A DNA stretch of 64,000 nucleotides from Hordeum vulgare subsp. vulgare (lineage: Eukaryota > Streptophyta > Magnoliopsida > Poales > Poaceae). Positions 23,038 to 35,581 of the stretch are shown here, one piece after another. Both the position numbers and the translations under genes were made by a program. The stretch lies in contig NC_058519.1 of NCBI RefSeq assembly GCF_904849725.1, forward strand, positions 181,773,703 to 181,837,702. Reading direction: 5' to 3'. The notes below the pieces were generated by a model. The model did not search any database. It saw only the letters and a program-made list of their open reading frames with translations, and had not been told where the DNA came from. The stretch's first letter is position 1. The number at the start of each line of letters is the position of its first letter.

Positions 23038-24284
23038 GTGGTATCTGAGCCAGGTTCATGCGTAGATGTTATCTCGAGTAGAACACAAAAGGTTTTGTGG
23101 GCGTTGATGTTCGATTTGCTGCCCTCCTTAGTATTTTCTCGATTCGGCGGTATTTCTTGGATTGAAGCGGCACGGACCGACATTACTCGTACGCTTATGA
23201 GAGACTGGTTTCATCGACCAACATGCAACTCGTTGCATAAAGATGACTGGCAGGTGCCTGTTTCTTCAAGTTTAGTTGAATTGGAGAGAGGGTAAATAGC
23301 AATTTGCACATCTCCGTTGTGGTTTTTGCGTAAGTAAGATGCGATCATACTAGATACCCATAGCATCCACGTAAAACATGCAACAACAAATTAGAGGACG
23401 TCTAACTTGTTTTTGCAGGGTATGCTTGTGATGTGATATGGCCAAACACATGATGTGATATATTGGATGTATGAGATGATCATGTTGTAATAGTTAATAT
23501 CGACTTGCACGTTGATGCTACGACAACCGGCAGGAGCCATAGTGTTGTCTTTAAACTAACGTTTGTGTTTGCAGATGCGTTTACTATATTGCTATGTTGT
23601 AGCTTTAGTAGTAATAGCATAGATAGCACGACAACCTCGATGGCAGCACGCTGATGGAGATCATGATGATGGGGATCATGCTGTGGCGCCGGTGACAAGA
23701 AGATCATGCCGGTGCTTTGGTGATGGAGATAAAGAAGCACAAGATCATGGCCATATCATGTCACTTATGAGTTGCATGTGATGTTAATCCTTTTATGCAC
23801 CTTATATTGCCTAGAACGACGGTAGCATTATAAGGTGTTCCCTCACTAAAATTTCAGGATGAAATTGTGTTCTCCTTGACTGTGCACCGCTGCGGCAGTT
23901 CGTCGTTTCGAGACACCATGTGATGACGGGTGTGATAGACTCAACGTTCACATACAACAGGTGCAAAATAGTTGCACACGCGGAACTCTCGGGTTAAACT
24001 TGACGATCCTAGCATGTGCAGACATGGCCTTAGAACAAAAGAGACCGAAAGGTCGAGCATGAATCGTATAGTTGATATGAGTAGCATTGAGATGTTTACC
24101 ACTGAAACTATACTCAACTCACGTGATGATCAGACTTGAGTTAGTGAATTTGGATCATGCACCACTCAAATGACACGAGGGATGTATTTTTTGAGTGTGA
24201 GTTTATTAGTAATTTGATTAGTTAAACTCTAATTATCTTGAACATAGTATAATTCCACTTTGCAATATTTTATGTTGTAGATCA
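23038..24284 (+). other. Untranslated leader of element C
   Basis: About 1.25 kb, collinear with the leader of A. No supported coding sequence. Confidence 0.75.
23039..23050 (+). other. Primer-binding site of element C
   Basis: tggtatctgagc, one mismatch from the initiator tRNA-Met complement tggtatcagagc. Confidence 0.8.
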
Positions 24285-27200
24285 ATGGCTCACGCAGTAG
24301 CAACCCTGAATTTCAATACGTTCCTAGAGAAAGCTAAGTTGAAAGATGATGGAAGCAACTTTGTAGACTGGGCACGTAATCTTAGGCTCATCCTACAAGC
24401 TGGGAAAAAGAATTATGTCCTTGATGCTGCGCTAGGAGATGAACCACCCGCTACGTCTGACCAAGATGTTTTGAATGCTTGGCAATCGCATAAGGAGGAC
24501 TACTCAGTAGTTCAATGTGCAGTCTTGTATGGCTTGGAACCGGGACTTCAACGTTGCTTTGAGCGTCATGGAGCATATGAGATGTTCCAGGAGTTGAAGT
24601 TTATCTTTTAGTAGAACGCCCAGATCGAGAGCTATGAGACCTCCGATAAATTCTATGCTTGCAAGATGGAGGAGAAGTCGTCTCTCAGTGAACATGTGCT
24701 CAAAATGTCTGGGTACTCAAACCGTCTGGCTGAGCTGGGGATTGAAATCCCGCAACAGGCTATCACCGACAAAATTCTTCAATCACTCCCACCTAACTAC
24801 AAGAGCTTTGTGTTGAACTATAACATGCAAGGGATGAACAAGTCACCCGGCGAGTTATTCGCGATGCTGAAAGTCGCAGAATCAGAACTGCGGAAAGAGC
24901 ATCAAGTGTTGATGGTCAATAAGACCACTGGTTTCAACAGAAACATCAAAGGCAAGAAGGGTAACTCCAAGAAGAGCGGCAAGCCTGTTGCTAATCCTAC
25001 GAAGAAACCCAAGGCGGGACCTAAGCTGGAAACAGAGTGTTATTATTGCAAGGGGATGGGTCACTGGAAGCAAAACTGCCCCAAGTATTTGGTTGATAAG
25101 AAGGCGGCCAAAGAAAAATCAGGTATATGTGATATACATGTTATTGATGTGTACTTAACCAACTCTCGTAGTAGTGCATGGGTATTTGATACCGGTTCTG
25201 TTGCTCATATTTGCAACTCGAAGCAGGAACTACGGAATAAACAAAGGCTGGCGAAGGATGAAGTGACGATGCACGTGGAAAATGGTTCCAAGGTTGATGC
25301 AATCGCCGTCGGCACAGTCTCACTTTAGTTACCATCAGGATTAGTTATGAACTTAAATAATTGTTATTTAGTGCATGCGTTAAGCATGAACATTATATCT
25401 GGATCTTGTTTATTGCGATACGGTTACTCGTTTAAGTCAGAGAATAATGGTTGTTCTATTTCTATGGGTAATATCTTTTATGGTCATGCACCCAATGTGA
25501 GAGGATTGTTCATATTGAATCTTGATTGTGATGATACACATATACATAACACTGAGACCAAAAGATGTAGAGTTAACAATGATAGCGCCACGTTTTTGTG
25601 GCACTACCGCTTAGGTCATATTGGTGTAAAGCGCATGAAGAAACTCCATTCCGATGGGCTTTTGGAGTCACTTGATTTTGAATCACTTGACACGTGCGAA
25701 CCATGCCTCATGGGCAAGATGACTAAGACTCTGTTCTCTGAAACAATGGAGCGTGCAAGTGACTTGTTGGAGATCATACACACCAATGTGTGCGATCCGA
25801 TGAGTGTGGAGGCACGCGGCGGATATCGTTATTTTCTCACCTTCACTGATGATTTGAGTAGGTATGGATATATCTACTTGATGAAACACAAGTCTAAAAT
25901 GTTTGAGAAGTTCAAGCAATTTCAGAGTGAAGTTGAAAATCATCGTAACAAGAAGATCAAGTTCCTACGTTCTGGTCGTGGGGGTGAGAATCTGAGTTTT
26001 GAGTTTGGTGCTCACTTAAGACAATGTGGAATTGTTTCACAGTTGACACCGCCTGGAACACCACAGCGTAATGGTGTGTCCGAACATCGTAATCATACTT
26101 TGTTAGATATAGTGCGATCTATGATGTCTCTTACCGATTTTCCATTATCGTTTTGGGGTTATGCATTAGAGAAAGCTGCATTCACTTTAAATAGGGCACC
26201 ATCAAAATCCGTTGAGATGATGCCATACGAGCTGTGGTATGGCAAGAGGCCAAAGTTTTCGTTTCTTAAAGTTTGGGGATGTAATGCTTATGTCAAAAAG
26301 CTTCAGCCTGAAAAGCTGGAACCCAAAGCCGAAAAGTGCGTCTTCATAGGTTACCCAAAGGAGACAGTTGGGTACACCTTCTATCTCAGATCCGAGGGCA
26401 AAGTGTTTGTTGCTAAGAACGGAGCTTTTCTTGAGAAGAAGTTTCCCTCGAAAGAATTGAGTGGGAGGAAGATAGAACTTGATGAGGTTGTAGAACCTCT
26501 ACTCCTTCTAGATGGTGGCGCAGGGCAAGGGGAAACCTTTGTCGAAGCGACGCCGGTTGAGGAGGAAGTTAATGATGATGATCATGAAACTTCAGATAAA
26601 GTTCCTACCGGACCTCGCAGGTCGACAAGATCAAGTACTACTCCTAAGTGGTACGGTAATCCTGTCTTATCAATCATGTTGTTAGAGAACAATGAACCTG
26701 CGAATTATGAAGAAGCAATGATGGGCCCGAATTCCAACAAATGGCCGGAGGCCATGAAGTCCGAGATAGGATCTATGTATGAAAACAAAGTATGGACTTT
26801 GGAAGTATTACCTGAAGGCCGCAAGGCTATTCAGAACAAATGGATCTTTAAGAAGAAGACGGACGAGGACGGTAATGTAACTGTTTATAAAGCTTGACTT
26901 GTGGCAAAGGGTTTTTCACAAGTTCAAGGAGTTGACTACAATGAGACGTTCTCACCGGTAGCGATGCTTAAGTCCGTCTGAATCATGTTAGCAATAGTTG
27001 CATTTTTCGATTATGAAATCTGGCAGATGGATGTCAAAACGGAGTTCCTTAATGGTTTTCTTAAGGAAGAGTTGTATATGATGCAACCCGATTGTTTTGT
27101 CGATCCAAAGAATGCTAACAAAGTGTGCAAGCTCCAGCGATCCATTTATGGACTGGTGCAAGCATCTCGGAGTTGGAATAAGCACTTTGATGAAGTGATC

Positions 27201-28263
27201 AAAGCGTTTGGGTTTATACAAGTTGTTGGAGAATCTTGTATTTACAAGAAAGTGAGTGGGAGATCTGTGGTGTTTCTAATATTATATGTGGATGACATAT
27301 TGCTGATTGGAAACAATGTAGAGTTTTTAGAGAGCGTAAAAGATTACTTAAACAAGTGTTTCTCTATGAAGGACCTAGGAGAAGCTGCTTACATTCTAGG
27401 CATTAAGATCTATAGGGATAGATCGAGGCGCCTGATAGGACTTTCACAAAGCACATACCTTGATAAAGTTTTGAAGAAGTTCAAAATGGAACAGTCCAAG
27501 AAGGGGTTATTGCCAGTATTACAAGGTATAAATTTGAGTAAGACTCAGTGTCCAGTAACTGAGGAAGATAGAGAAAAGATGAGTACCATCCCCTATGCTT
27601 CAGCCATAGGGTCTATCATGTATGCAATGTTGTGCACTAGACCGGACATCAACCTGGCCATAAGTATGGCAGGAAGGTTTCAAAGTAATCCAGGAGTGGA
27701 CCACTGGACGGCGATCAAGAATATTCTGAAGTAACTGAAAAGGACAAAGGAAATGTTTCTCGTTTATGGAGGTGACGAAGAGCTCGTCGTAAAGGGTTAC
27801 GTGGACTTAAGTTTTGACACTGATCCGGATGACTCTAAGTCTCAAACCGGATACGTATTTATTCTTAATGGGGGTGCGGTAAGCTGGTGCAGTTCCAAGC
27901 AAAGCGTTCTAGCAGATTCTACATGTGAAGCGGAGTACAAGGCTACCTCGGAAGCAGCTAAGGAGGGTGTCTGGATGAAGCAGTTCATGACGGAGCCTCG
28001 AGTTGTGCCGAGCGCACTAAATCCAATAACTCTGTTCTGTGACAACACTGGTGCCATTGCTTTAGCAAAGGAACCAAAGTTTCACAAGAAGACCAGACAC
28101 ATCAAACGACGCTTCAACCTCATCCGCGACTACGTCGAAGGAGAGGACGTAAATATTTGCAAAGTGCACACGGAATGTAGCAGACCCGCTGACTAAACCT
28201 CTTCCACGAGCAAAGCATAATCAACACCAGAACTGTATGGGTGTTAGATTCATTCCAATGTAA
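24285..28263 (+). pseudogene. Copia gag-pol polyprotein of element C, decayed
   Basis: Homologous to A's polyprotein along its full length, starting MAHAVATLNFNTFLEKAK. Landmarks: zinc knuckle CYYCKGMGHWKQNC, protease VFDTG, RT YVDDILLIG, RNase H DLSFDTDPDDSK. One frame is kept through six nonsense codons: 24609 and 24612 (adjacent TAG), 25326 (TAG), 26895 and 26979 (TGA) and 27732 (TAA). A frameshift near 28170 then removes the usual C-terminus, which continues in another frame to a stop at 28261. The integrase has lost two catalytic aspartates: HTDVCGP reads HTNVCDP, and SDRGGEY reads SGRGGEN. Both TGA stops face CGA in A, consistent with CpG decay. Confidence 0.95.
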
Positions 28264-28314
28264 ATCGCATATCGATGTGAGACTAGATTATTGACTCTAG
28301 TGCAAGTGGGAGAC

Positions 28315-30107
28315 TATTGGAAATATGCCCTAGAGGCAATGATAAAATAGTTATTATTATATTTCCTGTTTCAAGATGATCGTTTATTATCCATGCTATA
28401 ATATGTATTGAATGAAAGCATAGATGCATGTGTGGATATAAAGACAAAACAATGTCCCTAGCAAGCCTCTAGTTGGCTAGCCAGTTGATCAAGGATGGTT
28501 AAAGTTTTTTGACCATATGCAAGTGTTGTCACTCGATAACTGGATCACATCATTAGGAGAATCATGTGATGGACTAGACCCAAACTATAAACGTAGCATG
28601 TGATCGTGTCTTTTTGTTGCTATTGTTTTCTGCGTGTCAAGTGTTCATTCCTATGACCATGAGATCATGTAACTCACTGACACCGGAGAATACCTTGTGT
28701 GTATCAAACGTCACAACGTTATTGGGTGACTATAAAGGTGCTCTACACATATCTCCGAAGGTGTCCGTTGAGTTAGCATGGATCAAGACTGGGATTTGTC
28801 ACTCCATGTGATGGAGAGGTATCTCGGGGACCACTCGGTAATACAACATCACAAACAAGCCTTGCAAGCAATGTGACTCAAGTGTAAATCACGGGATCTT
28901 GTATTATGGAACGAGTAAAGAGACTTGCCCGTAACGAGATTGAAATAGGTATAGGGATACCGACGACCAAATCTCGGGCAAGTAACATACCGAAGGACAA
29001 AGGGAATGTTATACAGGATTATATGAATCCTTGGAACAGAGGTTCAACCGATAAGATCTTCGTAGAATATGTAGGATCCAATATGCACATCCAGGTCCCG
29101 CTATTGTATATTGACCGATGAGTGTCTCAGGTCAAGTCTACATAGTTCTCGAACCCGCAGGGTTTGCACACTTAAGGTTCGATGATTTTTTAGTATAGTT
29201 GAGTTGTATGTGTTGGTGACCAAAGGTTGCTCGGAGTCCAGGATGAGATGACGGACGTCACGAGGGTTTCCGGAATGGTCCGTAAATGAAGATTTATATA
29301 TAGGATGGTTTCATTTGGTCACCGTAAAGATTTCGGGCATTACCGGCAGTGTACCGGGAGTGACGAATGGGTTCCGGGTATCCACCGGGAGGGGCCCACC
29401 CACCCGGGAGTGAGCCCAGTAACCCTAGGGTGGCGCATGGGCCCTTAGTGGGCTGGTGAGGCCAGACCAAGAGGGCTATGGTGCCACAAGGGGAAAATAC
29501 CAAAGGAAAGAAAAAAAGGAAAGAGGGAGGTGGGAAGGAAGGAGTGGACTCCTTCCCCCAAACCGAATTGGGGTGGGAGTCCACCTCTCCCTTCGGCCGT
29601 CGCCCTTGGGGCTCCCTTGACACCCAAGGCTAGCCCCTCCCCTCCTCCTATATATATTGGTGGTTTCAGGACTTTTATACATAACTTTGCCACGTGCAAC
29701 TCAAACATATACCACGTAGTTCTTCCTCTAGATCGGGTTTCTGCGGAGCTCGGTCGGAGCCCTGCAAGGGTAGATCATCACCACCACCGACGCACCATCA
29801 CGCTGCCGGAGAACTCCTCTACTTCTCTGTCTCTCTTGCTGGATCAAGAAGGATGAGATCGTCATCGAGTTGTACGTGTGATGAACGCGGAGGTGCCGTC
29901 CGTTTGGCGTTAGATCGGAACGGATCGTGGGACGACGGTGATTTGAATCACGAAGATGTACCACTACATCAACCGTGTTTCTTAACGCTTCCCGCTTAGC
30001 TATCTACAAGGGTATGTGGATCTAATCCCCCTCGTAGATGAACATCACCATGATATGTCTTCGTGTGCGTAGGAAATTTTTTGTTTCCCATGCAACGTTC
30101 CCCAACA
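28315..30107 (+). repeat. 3' LTR of element C
   Basis: 1793 bp, starting tattggaaatatgccctag (second base changed from g to a) and ending ccccaaca. It is uninterrupted, so it preserves both the empty target site of A and the 147 bp missing from the 5' LTR. Confidence 0.93.
29649..29657 (+). promoter_or_regulatory. TATA box in 3' LTR of C
   Basis: tatatatat preceded by cctcctcc, at the same LTR position as the TATA boxes of A and D. Confidence 0.6.
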
Positions 30108-30112
30108 CTATG
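30108..30112. repeat. Target-site duplication of C, right copy (ctatg)
   Basis: Exact match to 12579-12583. Confidence 0.9.
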
Positions 30113-30241
30113 TGAGGACAATCTCTCAACAAAGATTTCGAGATCTGAGAATTTTATTCAAACAACAAACAAAACAAAAATAAACTCCAAGAATAGCACA
30201 AATCATTTGAACAAGATGAAACTTAGGACCAACATAGGCTA

Positions 30242-31690
30242 ACCGATAGTTGTTGATGAATAGAGGTTGGATGCATACCAACCCCAAGCTTAGATGCTTG
30301 AGACTTATTGTAATATTTACTTCGGGAGCCTTGGGCATCCCCAAGCTCGAGCTTTTTTCTCTTGTTAATTCCCCTCATATCCGAGTTTAACCTAATTCTC
30401 AAAAACTTCATCAACAAAAAACTTAAAAAGAACTCATGAGATAGGTTAGTACACATAAGAATAAATAAACACTTCATATACTGCCAAGACAAGTTGCATA
30501 ATAATTTTCAAAATTTAGGTACTTTATACTATCATTTCCATAATTTATATCTACTAGTATAAGCGATGAAAACTCTAGGATAAGTAGATAACAAAACTAT
30601 GACAACAATCTGTCCAAACAGAACAGTTTGTATAAATTTATTTAGAAAGTGTACTTATGTATATCCAAAAATTCAGAAAAATTATGACATGGTAGATAAT
30701 TTTTATGATAGTACCATGTAAAATTATCAGAAACTTTCCATGTTCGAGTAAAATCTCATAATATAATACTACAACAAAAGTTTTAGTTTTTGTACAGCAC
30801 ACACGACATATGCAATTAAATCATTCTATGGGTAATTATTGGAAGTTTTTATAGAAAAAGATGATTATAAATAACAGAAAGCATATTTTTAACAATTCAA
30901 AATGACGCTCCAATCAAAGCACATATTATGAGATGAATAAAAATATAGCTCCAAATAATATATACCGATAGTGTTGTAGACAAAAGAGGGGATGCCTTCC
31001 GGGGCATCCCCAAACTTAGACGCTTGAGTATTCCTTGGGTAATACATTTGGGTTGCCTTGGGCATCCCCAAGCTTAGTGTATCTCTTCTCCTTATTCTCC
31101 TCATATCAGTATCTCACCCAAAACTTGAAAACTTCAATCACACAAAACATAAAGAAACTTTGTGAGATGGGTTAGTGTAATAAAGATAGATCACTTACTT
31201 AGGTACTATAAACACAAGATTCATAATTGTTCACACATGATACCTACTGTATTCTATCATTTACATAATTCGTATCACTAAATATAAGCTATGGAAACAC
31301 TAAAACAAGCAACATATGCATGCAAAACACAATCTATCGAAAACAGAACAGGCCGTAAAGATCTGAACTTAAACCATACTTAATTATCTCTTAAAATTAT
31401 GAAAAAATAGGAAAGAGCACAAAATTTGCATAAAAATATTTCGTTAAAATTGCATAATATTTTTACACTCCAGTAAAATCACATAATTCATATATTGGAT
31501 GCAAAAGTTTCTGTTTTTGCACATAATCAAATCAACAAGTACCCGCATTGTCCCAAAGGCTTTACTTGGCACATTGTTAAAGTAAAACACACAAAACATG
31601 ATTACCACAGTATATTAATCATGTGAAGAAACAAAAACAGAAAGTAAAAGTGTTGGGTTGTCTCCCAACAAGTGCTTTTCTTTAATGCCT
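30242..31690 (-). repeat. Imperfect tandem duplication, unit about 725 bp
   Basis: The first unit (from about 30242) and second (from about 30964) share in order: accgatagt-gttg, gatgc, catcc/accccaa-ctta-ga-gcttgag, gccttgggcatccccaagct, ctcctcatatc, aactt-atgagat-ggttagt, actatcattt-cataatt-tat, aacagaacag. Divergence is considerable, so the duplication is old. The second unit's end is approximate. Confidence 0.6.
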
Positions 31691-31861
31691 TTTAGCTAGG
31701 TATGATGATTTCAATGATGCTCACGTAAGAATAGTAATTGAAACATGCAAGAGAGCATCATTAATCACATACCAAGCACATTTAAGTCTAACCCACTTCC
31801 TATGCATAGGTATTTTGCAAGCAAACTATTTATTTTAACAATAATCAATTTACATAGGAAA

Positions 31862-32505
31862 TCAAAACAAGCATGACTTCAAAACCCTGAACACATAGGA
31901 AGGAAACTTGATATTATTGAAATATACACAAGCACATGTGCCTCTCTCATAATAATTTGAACTATTATCATGAAGGTAGTCAACAATATAACTATCACAT
32001 AAATCATTCCTTTCATGATCCACAAGCATAAAGATGTTATCACTCTCCACATAAGCAAATTTCTTCTCATTCATAATAGTGGGAGCAAACTCACCAAAAT
32101 AACTATCATTAGACACTTGATTGACACAACCACATTTAATATTAAATCATGATGAAAAGTTTCATGGTTATTATTGATCTTTATAGCATACATTTCAGCA
32201 CCATAATCATCATAAATACGAGGCATGCCATCATCATAATAAATTTCCACATCAAAAATTGAGGGACTGAAAACATCATCTTCATCAAACATAGCATCCC
32301 CAAGCTTGTGGCTTTGCATATCATTAGCATCACGGATATTCACAAAATCCATACTAACAATATTGCTATCATGATCATAATTCAAAGATTTAATGCCAAA
32401 CATTTTATTAAACTCTTTTTCTAACACTTTGGCACAATTTTCTAATCCATCATTTTCACGAAAGACATTATAAAGATTAAGCATTTGAGGCCACCTCAAT
32501 TCCAT
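31862..32505 (-). pseudogene. Unrecognised acidic protein of element E (broken)
   Basis: A 144-codon minus frame (32505-32071) starts MELRWPQMLNLYNVFRENDG and is rich in Asp, Asn and Tyr (for example FDVEIYYDDGMPRIYDDYG). A second frame (32116-31862) continues the same style of sequence (SNDSYFGEFAPTIMNEKKF), implying a frameshift near 32090. It starts about 100 bases after the primer site, where gag should be, but I see no zinc knuckle, protease or polymerase motif. Similar frames are common in Triticeae Athila-type elements, but I cannot assign a function. Confidence 0.5.
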
Positions 32506-32602
32506 TTATTTTGTTGTTTTCTTTTATAAAACAAAATAGTGATAAACAAGAAACTAAAATATTCAGTTGCAAGATCGAAAGATATACCTTCAAGCACTCG
32601 CC

Positions 32603-32620
32603 TCCCCGGCAACGGCGCCA
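32603..32620 (-). other. Primer-binding site of element E (tRNA-Asp)
   Basis: Minus TGGCGCCGTTGCCGGGGA, a perfect 18-base tRNA-Asp complement, 10 bases from the LTR end. Identical to that of G at 5338-5355. Confidence 0.88.
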
Positions 32621-32630
32621 AAAAAGAGCT

Positions 32631-33661
32631 TGATGTCTACTACACAACTTTATTCTTGTAGACTATTTTGGGCCTCCAAGCGCAGAGTTTTGTGGGGCAG
32701 TAGCAATTTTCCATCAAGTGGATGACCTAAGTCTTATCAATCCGTGGGAGGTGTAGGATGAATATGGTCTCTCTCGAACAACCCTACAATCAAGTACAAG
32801 CAATATCTTGTGTCCCCAACACACTCAATACAATGGCAAATTGTATAGGTACACTAGTTAGGTGAAGAGATGGTGATACAAGTGCAATATGGATAGTAGA
32901 TATAGGTTTTTATAATATGAAAATATAAAAATAGCAAGATAACAAGTAACAAAAGTGAGCATAAACGGTATTTCGATTCTTGAAAATAAGGCCTAGGGTT
33001 CATACTATCACTAGTGCAATTTCTCAACAATGCTAACATAATAGAATCGTATGATCATCCCTCAGAGTGCAACAAAGAATCACTCCAAAGTTCGTAAGTA
33101 GCAGAGAAAATAAGATGAAGTTGTTGTATGTAGTAGAACCACCTCAATGCTATTCTTTCCGATCAATCTACTGAGCTATTCCTATAAGTATCACAAATAG
33201 CCCTAGAGTTCGTACTAGAATAGCACCTATGATACACATCAATTAGCTCTAATGCCACCTAGATACTCTGATGCACCTCAAGTATCTGTGGGTTAATTAT
33301 TCGACATGTATCAAACAATTATAGATTCATCATATTCAATCCAACACAAAGAACTTCAAAGAGTAGGACAAGTACGTGTATCAACCCATATCCATAGATT
33401 ACCCTATTTTCACCACGAGAATCCGCAAGTTGATTACCAAACCATGTATCAAGTGAACCAATAGAAAACCCCATTGTCACCACGTGTATCCACATGCAAG
33501 GCATACATCAAGTGATCTCAAATCTAATATTCAATCCGACATAACAAAATCTCTAGGGAAAGATTCAATTCATCACATCAAGATAGCAAGGGACAGACAC
33601 TATATGATCCAACTAAACTAACAAAGCCCGTGATACATCAAGATCGTGTCATCTCAAGAAC

Positions 33662-33697
<36 letters not shown>

Positions 33698-33774
33698 AAA
33701 CACATAGCTGCTGGTACATACCCTTTGCCCCAAGGGTGAACTACTCCCTCCTTGTCATGGACACCACTGGGATG
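32631..33774 (-). repeat. 5' LTR of element E, downstream part
   Basis: Collinear with 6851-7990. Contains an (AG)n run at 33664-33695. Interrupted at 33774 by D; the last five bases, ggatg, are D's left target copy. Confidence 0.85.
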
Positions 33775-35581
33775 TGTTGGAAATATAACCTAGAGGCAAT
33801 AATAAATTGGTTATTATTATATTTCCTTGTTCATGATAATCGTTTATTATCCATGCTAGAATTGTACTGATTGGAAACTCAAATACAAGTGTGGATACAT
33901 AGACAACAAACTGTTCGTAGTAAGCTTGTAGTTGACGAGCTCGTTGATCAAAGATGGTCAAGGTTTCCTGGCCATAGACATGAGATGTCATTTGATAACG
34001 GAATTACATCTTTAGGAGAATGATGTGATGTACAAGACCCAAACTCTGAACGTAGCATATGATCGTGTCAGTTTATTACTACTCTTTTCTGCATGTCAAT
34101 GTATCTATTCCTATGACCATGAGATCATGCAACTCCCGGACACCGGAGGTATACCTTGTGTGTATCAAACGCCACAACGTAACTGGGTGACTATGAAGGT
34201 GATCTAGAGGTATCTCTGAAGGTGTCTGTTGGGTTGGCATGGATCAAGACTGGAATTTGTCACTCCGTGTGACGAAGAGGTATCTCGGGGACCACTCGGT
34301 AATACAACATCACAATAAGCCTTGCAAGCAATGTGACTAAATAGTTAGTCACGGGATCTTGTATTACATAATGAATAAAGAGACTTGCCGGTAACGAGAC
34401 TAAACTAGGTATGGAGATACCGACGATCGAATCCCGGGCAAATAACATATCACTGGACAAAGGGAACTGCATATGGGATTGATTGAATCTTTGACATTGT
34501 GGTTCAACTAATAAAGATCTTCATAGAATATGCAGGAACCAATATGGGCATCCAGGTCCCGCTATTGGTTATTGACCGTAGAGGTGCCTCGGTCATGTCT
34601 GCATAGTTCTCGAAACCGCAGGGTCTGCACACTTAATGTTCAGTGACGCTAGAGTAGTATTGGGACATGTATGTTGGTGACCAAATGATGTTCGGAGTCC
34701 CAGATGAGATCCCACATGTCACGAGGAGCTCTGGAATGGTCCGGAGGTAAAGATTTATATATGGAAGTCCTATTTTGGCGACCGGAAAAGTTTCGGGTTT
34801 TATCGGTATTGTATCGGGAAGCTTCTAGAAGGTTCCACAGGGTTCCAGAGGAGTTCGGAAGGGTCCCTCCAGCCCCCGAGGACGTGCATGGGCTGTAAGG
34901 GAGCGTCCAAGCCTTGTTGGGCTAGCCCCCAAGGGCCCATGCGGTTGGGAGGGAAGAGTCCCTAAAGGAGAAGGCACCTCCTAAATGCCTTGGGGAGGGA
35001 GGAAACTTCCCTAGGCCCACACCCCCTCCTTGGAGGAGGGGCTAGGGCTGCGGCCCAACCCTCCTCCTTGGCTACTATATATAGTGGGGGACAGGGAGGG
35101 GATGAACACACCAATTACCACGACCCGGTGGCAGCCCTACCTCTCCCATAACTTCGTTTTCTCCTCAGATCGGTTCCGGCAGCGCTTGGCGAAGCCCTGT
35201 TGGCACTGCTCCACCATCATCTCCACCATGCCGTCGTGCTAGTTGACCTCCGATCTGCTTCTCCTTCCTCTCTTGCTGGATATATAAGGAGAATACGATA
35301 TCGAGCCGTACGTGTGCTGAACACGGAGGTGTCGTTCGTTCGGTGCTAGATCAGGATGGATCGTGGTGGGATCGTGAGACGGATCGTGATGAGATCGCGG
35401 GACAGAGTGCGATTTGGATTGCAAAGATGTTCCAATACATCAACCGTGTTATATACGCTTCCGCTTAGCAATCCACAAGGGTATGTAGATGCACTCTCCC
35501 CTCTCGTATATGGTCATCACCATCGATAGATCTTGTGTGCGCGTAGGAAAATTTTTGTTTCCCATGCAACGTTCCCCAACA
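33775..35581 (+). repeat. 5' LTR of element D
   Basis: 1807 bp, tgttggaaatataacctag to ttccccaaca, with a TATA box (tatatata) at 35076-35083. More diverged from A and C than they are from each other. Confidence 0.9.
35076..35083 (+). promoter_or_regulatory. TATA box of element D 5' LTR
   Basis: tatatata inside ctactatatatagtggg, at the usual LTR promoter position. A similar box is kept in the 3' LTR remnant (about 37930). Confidence 0.55.

Larger units (their letters stand above)
12584..30107 (+). mobile_element. Element C: BARE-1/Angela-like copia retrotransposon, split by element A
   Basis: C has LTRs ending tgttgg...ccaaca, an initiator tRNA-Met primer site (23039-23050), one polyprotein gene, a polypurine tract (gcaagtgggaga) and a perfect ctatg target duplication. 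Without A and its duplicated bases, C is 8729 bp, normal for BARE-1/Angela elements. The first ~410 bp of its LTRs differ by 13 substitutions (about 3%), which by the customary grass LTR rate (1.3e-8 per site per year) means roughly 1.2 million years. Element A interrupts its 5' LTR. Confidence 0.93.
30113..32630 (-). other. 5' internal region of element E
   Basis: AT-rich sequence between the C insertion and E's primer site. It holds one broken frame (31862-32505), an imperfect ~725 bp tandem duplication (30242-31690) and several copies of a polypurine-tract-like motif (minus AAGCTTGGGGATGCC). There is no pol. Confidence 0.7.
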
